A stretch of DNA of 64,000 bases from Streptomyces sp. T12. Its GTDB lineage: Bacteria > Actinomycetota > Actinomycetes > Streptomycetales > Streptomycetaceae. The notes beneath the pieces were generated by a model, which saw only the letters and a list, made by a program, of their open reading frames with translations, was not told where the DNA came from and did no database searches. The stretch lies in the NCBI RefSeq assembly GCF_028736035.1, contig NZ_CP117866.1:2542001-2606000 (forward strand), in the 5' to 3' direction. How positions within the stretch are numbered: position 1 is the stretch's first letter; each line of letters opens with the position of its first letter. Shown piece by piece: positions 45,364 through 53,200 of this stretch. The position numbers and the translations under genes were made by a program.

Positions 45364-46328
45364 TGCGGTTCCTCCTCGACGCCGAGCAGCGGGCGTTCGC
45401 CGACTCGTTGGACGCGATGCTGACGGCTGCGGACACGCCGTCGGTCGTACGGGACTGGAGCCGGGGTGAGCATGCCGGTGGCCGCGCACTGTGGTCCCGT
45501 ATCGCCGAGGCCGGCGTGTTCGCGCTGGCGGTTCCGCAGGCATACGAGGGGCTGGGCCCCCGACCCGTCGAACTCGCCGTCGCCTTCGTGGAGCTGGGGC
45601 GCCATGCGGTACCGGGGCCGTTGGTGGAAACGGTGACGGCAGCGACCCTGCTCGCCGGACTACCGGACCCCGGCCCGGCCAAGCGGCTCCTGCCGCCGCT
45701 GGCGACGGGCGAGGCGGTGGCGACGCTGGCGTGGACGGCGCCGTACGCCCTGGACGGTGACGCGGCCGGCCTCCACCTCGCGCTCACCGCGCAAGGCCTG
45801 TACCTCTCCCCCGGCCACGGCCCCGTACGCCACTCCCTCGACCCGGCCCGCCGCCTCACCCCTCTCGAACCCGGCGGCGAGCTCCTCAACCCCGACCCGC
45901 CCACCGCCCACGCCCTCGCCTGCGCCCGCCTCACCACCGCCGCCCAAGCCCTCGGCATCGGCCTCGGGCTTCTCGACAAAACGGTCGCCTACGTCAAGCA
46001 GCGCACCCAGTTCGGCGCACCCATAGGCTCGTTCCAGGCGGTCAAGCATCGTCTGGCCGACGCGAAGATCGCCCTGGAGTTCGCCCGGCCCCTCCTCTTC
46101 GGAGCCGCGCTCACCATGGCCCCCGCCGACGTCGCCGCCGCCAAGGTCACCGCCTGCGAGGCGGCGTACGCCACCGCCCGCACCGCGCTCCAGTTGCACG
46201 GCGCGATCGGCTACACGGCGGAGTACGACCTGTCGCTGTGGCTGACCAAGGCCCGCGCCCTGCGCACCGCCTGGGGCGACCCCGACGTATGCAGAGCCGA
46301 AGTACTCAGTGGTGATCGCCGCTGGTGA
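45363..46328 (+). CDS. acyl-CoA dehydrogenase, small subunit
   Basis: 321 aa, shorter than a stand-alone enzyme (about 380) and lacking the canonical N-terminal flavin motif, as in the beta subunits of steroid acyl-CoA dehydrogenases (FadE32/FadE33 size). It retains VKQRTQFGAPIGSFQAVKHRLADAKI and ALQLHGAIGYTAEYDLSLWLTKARAL at the C terminus. It should pair with the upstream large subunit. The 3' end overlaps the converging qcrB gene by 23 bp. Confidence 0.87.
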   Translation: MRFLLDAEQRAFADSLDAMLTAADTPSVVRDWSRGEHAGGRALWSRIAEAGVFALAVPQAYEGLGPRPVELAVAFVELGRHAVPGPLVETVTAATLLAGLPDPGPAKRLLPPLATGEAVATLAWTAPYALDGDAAGLHLALTAQGLYLSPGHGPVRHSLDPARRLTPLEPGGELLNPDPPTAHALACARLTTAAQALGIGLGLLDKTVAYVKQRTQFGAPIGSFQAVKHRLADAKIALEFARPLLFGAALTMAPADVAAAKVTACEAAYATARTALQLHGAIGYTAEYDLSLWLTKARALRTAWGDPDVCRAEVLSGDRRW

Positions 46329-47952
46329 GCTCGCGGTACTCCGCCACCGTCGGCTTCGCGATCCGCGTCTGAGGGCCGAACATCGCCTTCGCCAGCCGGG
46401 CCCGTACCCGCTGGGACGGTGTGACCCGGCGCCGGACGCCGTTGGCGTCGACGAGCGGGCCGATCTCGTACGGCGGGTGCTCCTCGTGCTGGGTGAGGGT
46501 GAACAACTGCCCCTGCGAGAGGGGTTCGTGGATCTCGATGTACTCGCCGTCCGGGAGCCGCTTGATGGTGCCCGTCTCCCTGCCGTGCAGCACCTTGTCC
46601 CGGTCCCGGCGCTGCAGCCCGAGACAGATGCGCTTGGTCACCACGAAGGTGATGACCGGCGCGACGAAGACCGAGATCCGTACGAACCACGTGATCACGT
46701 TGATGGACAGATGCAGATGCGTGGCCACGATGTCGTTGCCGCCACCGATCAGCAGCACCGTGTACAGGCTCAGCCAGGCCGCGCCGAGGCCGGTGCGCAC
46801 CGGCATGTTGCGCGGCCGGTCGAGGATGTGGTGCTCGCGTGTGTCGCCGGTGATCCACGCCTCCAGGAAGGGATACAGGCCGAGCGCGAGCAGGATCAGC
46901 GGGAAGAGCGAGAAGGGGATGAAGACGCCCAGTTCCAGGGTATGGCCCCAGGCGTTGAGCTCCCATCCCGGCATCACCCGGATCAGGCCCTCGGAGAAGC
47001 CCAGGTACCAGTCGGGCTGGGCGCCCGTGGTCACCATGTCGGGGCGATAGGGCCCGAAGGCCCAGACCGGGTTGATGCCGGCGATGCCGCCCATGAGCGC
47101 CAGTACGCCGAAGACCAGGAAGAAGAAGCCGCCCGCCTTGGCCATGTACACGGGCAGGAAGGGCATGCCCACGACCGTCTTCTGGTCGCGGCCGGGGCCC
47201 GGGTACTGCGTGTGCTTGTGGTAGAAGACCAGGATCAGATGGGCGGCCACCAGGCCGAGCATGATACCGGGCAGCAGCAGGATGTGGATCGGGTACAGCC
47301 GCGCGATGAAGTCCTCCCCGGGGAACTCCCCGCCGAAGAGGAAGAACGCGACGTACGTCCCCACGATCGGGATCGACAGGATCGCGCCGTGGGCGAAGCG
47401 CAGGCCGGTGCCGGAGAGCAGGTCGTCGGGGAGGGAGTAGCCGGTCAGGCCGGTGATGATGCCGAGCATCAACAGGGTCCAGCCGAACACCCAGTTGAGC
47501 TCGCGCGGCTTGCGAAAGGCGCCGGTGAAGAACACCCGCATCATGTGCACGAGCATGCCGGTGACGAAGACCAGTGCCGCCCAGTGGTGGATCTGCCGGA
47601 TGAGCAGCCCGCCGCGCACCTCGAAGCTGATGTCGAGCGTGGACTCGTACGCCCTGGTCATCAGGACGCCGTTGAGGGGCTCGTAGGTGCCGTTGTAGAC
47701 GACCTCGTTGGTGCTGGGTTCGAAGAAGAGGGTGAGGTAGACGCCGGTGAGGATCAGGACGAGGAAGCTGTAGAGGCAGACCTCGCCCAGCATGAAGGAC
47801 CAGTGGTCCGGGAAGACCTTGCGCATGTTGGCCTTGGCCAGCGCGTACAGACCGAGCCGCCCGTCCGCCCAGTCGGCGATCTTCTCGCCCTTGCCGGGCG
47901 GCGCGGACCGCCTCGCCCCCGTGCCTTCGTTCCCCGATCGTGCGCCGTCCAT
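46306..47952 (-). CDS. cytochrome bc1 complex cytochrome b subunit (orphan QcrB paralogue)
   Basis: 548 aa. ATG at 47950-47952, GGGGAGG upstream. About eight membrane helices; bis-heme His ligands in IRQIHHWAALVFVTGMLVHMMRVFF and HILLLPGIMLGLVAAHLILVFYHK; quinol-site PDWY motif in TGAQPDWYLGF; actinobacterial cytosolic C-terminal extension. The partner genes qcrA and qcrC and oxidase genes are absent here, so it is an extra copy outside the main qcrCAB locus. It may replace QcrB under special conditions or work alone. Confidence 0.92.
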   Translation of the reverse strand: MDGARSGNEGTGARRSAPPGKGEKIADWADGRLGLYALAKANMRKVFPDHWSFMLGEVCLYSFLVLILTGVYLTLFFEPSTNEVVYNGTYEPLNGVLMTRAYESTLDISFEVRGGLLIRQIHHWAALVFVTGMLVHMMRVFFTGAFRKPRELNWVFGWTLLMLGIITGLTGYSLPDDLLSGTGLRFAHGAILSIPIVGTYVAFFLFGGEFPGEDFIARLYPIHILLLPGIMLGLVAAHLILVFYHKHTQYPGPGRDQKTVVGMPFLPVYMAKAGGFFFLVFGVLALMGGIAGINPVWAFGPYRPDMVTTGAQPDWYLGFSEGLIRVMPGWELNAWGHTLELGVFIPFSLFPLILLALGLYPFLEAWITGDTREHHILDRPRNMPVRTGLGAAWLSLYTVLLIGGGNDIVATHLHLSINVITWFVRISVFVAPVITFVVTKRICLGLQRRDRDKVLHGRETGTIKRLPDGEYIEIHEPLSQGQLFTLTQHEEHPPYEIGPLVDANGVRRRVTPSQRVRARLAKAMFGPQTRIAKPTVAEYRELTSGDHH

Positions 47953-48090
47953 GAGTCGCCGCCTCCCCGCCGGATCACCTCAGGGTGGCATGGGCCTACC
48001 GGCTAGGCCAACGGGGCGAGCAGGCGGCTCAGCAACTGCCGCGAGCCCTCCAGGTCGGCGATCCGTCCCCCATGCGCATCGCGGGTGGAG

Positions 48091-48819
48091 TCACGAAGGC
48101 GACCGTACGATCCCCCGCGCCCGCGCCGCCGCCAGCCATTTCGGGAACTCCCCGACGAGGCGGTCGTACAACTCGGCGTCGGAAACCGTCCGCGGATCCG
48201 AACCGGCGTGGAAGAAGCCGGCGTTGTCGACCACCCGCTTGTCGGGCACCGCCAGCTCGTCGAGCTTGCGCAGGAAGTCGAACTGTTTGCTGGTCGGGTC
48301 CCCGAAGCCGATGAACTGCCAGAAGAGCGGAAGCGGGGCCGCCTTGCACAGGTACCGTTCCGCGGCGAGCTTGTTGATGGGCCCGCCGTCGGTCTGGAAC
48401 ACGACCAGGGCGGGGTCCTTCGACCCGCTGTCCAGGTAGTGGTCGATGACGGCGTCCATGGCCAGGTGGTAGCTGGTCTTGCCCATGTGCCCGAGACCGG
48501 ACACGATCCGCTCGATCCGCCCCTGGTGGTCGGCCAGCGCGATCTCGGTCTCGGCGTCGACGTCGGTGGAGAAGAACACCACCGGCACGGTCCCGTCGTC
48601 GTCGAAGTGCGCCGACAGCCCGAGCACCCGGTCGGCGAGCGCCTGCACGCTGCCGTCCTTGTAGTACGGCTTCATCGACCCGGAGTAGTCGACGACCAGA
48701 TACACCGCGGCCCGCACGCCGCCCAGCCCGTGCTTGTGCAGCGACACCCCGGCGCTCTTGTACAGGCTGACCAGGGCGGGCGCGGTCTCCTCGACCTTGC
48801 TGAGACTGATCGCGGCCAT
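48091..48819 (-). CDS. VWA-domain protein (TerF/TerY-like)
   Basis: 242 aa. ATG at 48817-48819 with GGGGGAG upstream. The von Willebrand A fold has a complete MIDAS metal site: VVDYSGSMK, Thr in GKTSYHLAMDAVIDH and Asp in VVFQTDGGPIN. The N-terminal MAAISLSKVEETAP is like TerD/TerF tellurium-resistance proteins. It probably is a cytoplasmic adaptor; in Streptomyces such proteins join chemical-stress ter clusters, not seen here. Confidence 0.85.
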   Translation of the reverse strand: MAAISLSKVEETAPALVSLYKSAGVSLHKHGLGGVRAAVYLVVDYSGSMKPYYKDGSVQALADRVLGLSAHFDDDGTVPVVFFSTDVDAETEIALADHQGRIERIVSGLGHMGKTSYHLAMDAVIDHYLDSGSKDPALVVFQTDGGPINKLAAERYLCKAAPLPLFWQFIGFGDPTSKQFDFLRKLDELAVPDKRVVDNAGFFHAGSDPRTVSDAELYDRLVGEFPKWLAAARARGIVRSPS

Positions 48820-48966
48820 ATGCTCTCCCCCTCGTGCATCGTGCGGCTGCCGAGGCTACGGCACCATGGGCCCCGCCTCTCCCTCCGCCCACAGGTGTTC
48901 GCTATTTTGTTTCGCCGCCGTCCCCACCGGCTCACCGTTCGTCCCGTCCCCATCGAGGAGCCGGCT

Positions 48967-49935
48967 GTGGAGTCCGAGTCCACCCAGTCCGAGTCCGCCC
49001 AGTCCGACTCTGCCAAGTCCGAGTCCGCCCAGCCCACCGTCACGACCTGCTATCGCCACCCCAAGGTGGAGTCGCACGTCCGCTGCACCCGCTGCGACCG
49101 GTACATCTGCCCGGACTGCATGCGGGAGGCGGCCGTCGGTCACCAGTGCGTGGAGTGCGTGAAGCAGGGGGCGCGGTCGGTGCGGCAGGCCCGGACGGTC
49201 GTCGGCGGGCGGATCGCCGCGACCCCGCTCGTGACGTCCGTACTCATCGGTCTCAACGTCCTCGCCTACCTGGCCGAGGTGGTGCGCCCGGAGATCCTGG
49301 ACCGGTTCGCGATGCTCAGCGCCCGGCTGGTCGGGCCGGACGGCGGCTACTACGTCTACGAGCCCGGCCACCCGTCGGACTTCCACGCCGAGGGAGTGGT
49401 CGCCGGGCAGTGGGACCGGCTGCTGACCAGCGGGTTCCTCCACACGCCGCCGACCGAGGGCACCTTCGGGCTGCTGCACATCGTGATGAACATGCTCTCG
49501 CTGTGGCAGCTCGGCCGGGTCGTGGAGCCCATGCTGGGCCGGGTCCGGTACGTCGCGCTCTACCTGCTGGCGACGCTGGGCGGTTCGGTGTTCGAGCTGC
49601 TGCTCACCGATGCGCACGTGGAGTCGGTCGGCGCGTCGGGCGCGATCTTCGGGCTCGGCGCCGCGTACTACGTCCTCGCCCGCCGCGTCGGCGCCGACAT
49701 GCGCACCGTCAACCGCTTCATGACGTTCCTGCTGCTGTGGCTGCTGCTCTCCGCGGGCCTCACCTCCTGGCAGGGCCACCTCGGCGGACTGCTGACGGGG
49801 GCCGCGGTCACGCTCGCCTACGCCTACGCCCCGCGCGGGCCACGCCAGGCCCTGATCCAGGCGGCCGCCTCCGTGGGCGTACTGGTGCTGCTGGCTGCGG
49901 TCGCGCTCGCCAGGGTCTCCGAGCTGACCGGCTGA
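48967..49935 (+). CDS. rhomboid family intramembrane serine protease with B-box zinc finger
   Basis: 322 aa from the GTG at 48967 (GAGGAG upstream). The first 22 residues are Ser/Glu/Gln repeats (SESxQSES type). Residues about 27-65 form a B-box-like zinc site (CYRHP, CTRCDRYICPDCM, HQCVEC). The rhomboid domain follows with six or seven helices, nucleophile Ser in GASGAIFGLGA and His in SWQGHLGGLLTG. It cleaves single-span membrane proteins within the bilayer. Divergent from the VWA gene. Confidence 0.93.
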   Translation: MESESTQSESAQSDSAKSESAQPTVTTCYRHPKVESHVRCTRCDRYICPDCMREAAVGHQCVECVKQGARSVRQARTVVGGRIAATPLVTSVLIGLNVLAYLAEVVRPEILDRFAMLSARLVGPDGGYYVYEPGHPSDFHAEGVVAGQWDRLLTSGFLHTPPTEGTFGLLHIVMNMLSLWQLGRVVEPMLGRVRYVALYLLATLGGSVFELLLTDAHVESVGASGAIFGLGAAYYVLARRVGADMRTVNRFMTFLLLWLLLSAGLTSWQGHLGGLLTGAAVTLAYAYAPRGPRQALIQAAASVGVLVLLAAVALARVSELTG

Positions 49936-49990
49936 GGGAGAGCCCGGCGGAGTCCACCGTCGCCACCGCGCAGTAGGAGTCCCGCGAGGA

Positions 49991-50134
49991 GGCCGAGAGC
50001 CGGGCCTGGCCGCCCTGCGCAAGGCCGACTTCCCGTCCGAGGGCGGCTTTGAGAAGGCGTACCTGAACACCTTCCTCGACGGCCGCCGCAAGGCCATGCA
50101 GACCAGGGTGCCCCGAACAGCCCGGGACCCCTGA
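49991..50134 (+). pseudogene. decayed GH46 chitosanase C-terminal fragment (csnB-like)
   Basis: Reading in the frame that ends with TGA at 50132-50134 gives LAALRKADFPSEGGFEKAYL then NTFLDGRRKAMQT, which matches the C-terminal region of GH46 chitosanases, where family members have a GGDETAYLNAFLDAR-like segment. No start, signal peptide or catalytic domain remains; upstream frames show EEAESRAW-type fragments. From memory S. coelicolor has a chitosanase gene (SCO2024) next to gltD. Here the fragment lies between the rhomboid gene and the caspase operon, so insertion of the operon probably destroyed the gene. Confidence 0.6.
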
Positions 50135-50213
50135 CCAGTTGCCCGTTCCGGCAGTGTGCCGCACCCCGTTTCTGGCAGCATGTCGGGATCGGCAAGACCA
50201 CTGAGGGGGCGAG

Positions 50214-53200
50214 GTGGGCTCGGTTCGGCACCTCGAGGGACGGCGGCGCGCACTGGTCATCGGCATCTCCCGGACACCTGCGCTGGAGCAGGACGAGCAC
50301 CTCGCACGGCGCTTCCCGCCGCTCGACTGTGTGCCGCAGGACGTGGACCTCGTCGGCAAGGCACTGCGGCACTCCAAGTACGAGGTGGAGCAACTGCTCA
50401 ACCTCGGAGGCAACGATCTGCTGGGCAGGCTCCGGGAGTTCCTCTCCTCCTGCCGACCCGGCGACATGGCGTTCGTCTACCTGTCCTGCCACGGCGAGAC
50501 CGTGAACGGCCGGGACCACTTGCTGCCGATGGACGCCCAGCCCGGCGCCGAGCTGCCCGACGGCGGACGGTCGCTGTTCGACCGCACCCTCATCCCCGCC
50601 GACCCCGACGGCCTTCTCTCCGGGCTGCTTCCCGGATGCACGGCGGTCATCTGCCTCGACACCTGCCGTGTGACAGCGGAACAGGAGCCGGGTTCGGAGC
50701 AGCAGCGCAGAACTCTGCTCTCCCGCGCCGAGGACGTGTACTGGCTGCACAGCTGCGCCCGTGGAGAGCTCTCCTACGCGGACCCCAGGGAAGGCAGCTG
50801 GTTCGGCCGGGTGCTGGCCGAGGCACTGGAACCCACCAGCCCGCCGACCACCTTCCCCGAGGTCGTCGACCATGTCCGCGTCGGAGTGCGCCGGCTGGCG
50901 AGCACCGCCGGTGTGGCCCCGCCGACCATCGAGCCGTACGCGCCACACGGACGGTCGGCGGACGCACAGGACGGGCCCGAGCTCTGCGACGGCTCCCAGG
51001 AGGCGCTCCGCTGGACGACGATGATCGAGAACTCCGCGTTGTGGAACCGGACCTCCGGCACCGCTGCGGTCCATCGGCGCGTCAAGGACCAGCTCGGCCT
51101 GCTCGTCGAGCACGTGGTCGGGACGCTGTCCGGGGCCGGGGCACACCGCGACGACCCCTGGACCGATCCCACGTGGCCGGTCCGCATGGTCGACCGGCTG
51201 GGCAACCTGGTGGAACGGGCCTCCCTGAGCCGGCGCGAACTGCTCTCACCGGCTGAGACCGCAGCCCTGCTGGCTGCCCCGGTGGTCCACGAGGGCGTGG
51301 TCGCGCTCGCGTTGGACGAGCTGCGCCGCGTCCTTCCCGAGCGGATGGACACCGACACCGAGGAGCCGGACCACGCAGACCCCGACGACCACGTCGGTCA
51401 GGTGCGCGGCGCCTCCCAGGACGTCTGCCGCGCCCACTCCCATGCGCGCCGCACTGCCGAAACGCTGCGCCGCCGGGGCCTGGTGGAGCAGGCCTTCGCC
51501 GCCGACCACTGGTTGCGGCACCGCTTCATCGCCGACTGGGACCCGTTGTGGGAGGGCACCGGCTCCTACCCCGCGGTGGACCACATGCTCGGCCTTGTCG
51601 TCGACGCGGTGCTCGCCGCGACCGAGACCCCGGCCGGCAAGGCGCCCAGCGAGGCCGCCCGGCACACCATCGACCGGCAGCTGCGCCAGGTACTCCCCCA
51701 CGTCACCGTGCCCCCGAGCGACAGCCCCCGCATCAACGACCCACGGCACGGCGACGACTGGGATCCGTATCCGCCGGTGCCCGGCAACGAGTGGCGTGGG
51801 CCCGACCTCGCCCGGCTGCTGTGGATCTCCGGACTGCTCGCCGCCGATCCACGCCGGATGTCCGGGGTCCTCGTCGACCATCTGGGGGCGCACGAACAGC
51901 TCGTCCCCCGCGAGGTGGTGGCCGCGCTGTCCGCGGACTTCGAGTACGACGACATGTCGGCGGGCGGTGCGGACGAGACGTACTGCCTGGCGGTGCGCTT
52001 CCCCTGTCCGCACCCTGCACTCCACGTCGCCGTCGAGGTGCTGGTCGACCGGGCCGACTCCGGCATCGCCGCCATGCGCGCGGAGTGGCGCAAGCACCGC
52101 ACCTCGGCACCCGCCCTCCTGAGCGGCCTGCCCGAGCGCGTCACCACCGACCAACTCGTGCCCCTGGACCGACGGTACAAGCAGCCGCTGGAGCGGTTCC
52201 GGCTGGCCGAGGACGAGATCCGTCCGCTGCTCATGGGCGCCCAGCTGTACGGCGACCCCATGCTCGCCGTCCGCGAGCTCTACCAGAACGCCCTCGACGC
52301 CTGCCGGCACCGGGGCATGCGCCGCCGGTACGGCATGGCCCGTGGCCACCATGACCCCGACTGGCGACCGACCATCACCTTCAAACAGAGCTGGGACGAA
52401 GAGGGCCGCCCGTACATCGAGTGCACCGACAACGGCTCCGGCATGACCCGCGCCAAGCTCACCTCGATGTTCGCCAGGGCGGGCCGACGCTACGAGCAGG
52501 ACCCGGAGTTCGTGCAGGAGCGGCGCAACTGGCGGCGCGCGGGGCTTCCCGAGATGCCCCTCAACTCCCGTTTCGGCATCGGCGTGTTCAGCTACTTCAT
52601 GCTCGCCGAGGAGGTGGTCGTGTGGACCAGCCCGGTCAACCGCTTCGGCCGCGCCCAGCCACACACACTGCAGGCCGACATCCAGTCGGGCTCCGGCCTG
52701 CTCCGCATCGGCGACGCCCCCAAGGTGTCCCTGGACGGCGGCACCCGCGTACGGCTCTATCTCAGCGCGGACGACACGGTGTTGCCGTCCCTGCTGGAGA
52801 CCCTGGAGTCGCAGATCTGGGTGAGCGACTGCACGGTGGTGGCGACCGAGCACGCGCGGGACGACCCCGGGCATGCCTCTCGACCGGTCATCTGGCAGCC
52901 GGGGGAGTTGAAGGCCGCAAGGAAGGACTGGCACGGGGATCCCGTGCGCGCCGGCAAGGATGCCTGGCTGGTCCAAGGGCGTGGCCAGGTGCTGCTGGAC
53001 GGCGTCGTGGTCAAGGACGCACCCAAGGTGTACGGGTACATCGTCAATCTGCAGGAACGGCACCGGCCGGAGCCCAGCGTCGACCGCAACAAGATGCTGT
53101 CGTACGAGCGCGAACTGGTGATGCGCGAACTGCTGAACGCCGTGCCGGAGGCCTGCGCGCGGTGCGACGACGTCTCGCTGAACTGGCTGTGGCAACTCAC

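Noticed and set aside
35972..46328. Block read as ordinary fatty-acid or aromatic acyl-CoA degradation
   Set aside because: The IpdA/IpdB/IpdC trio with KstR2-like TetR and the mycobacterial gene order fit steroid ring C/D degradation much better, although substrate proof is lacking.
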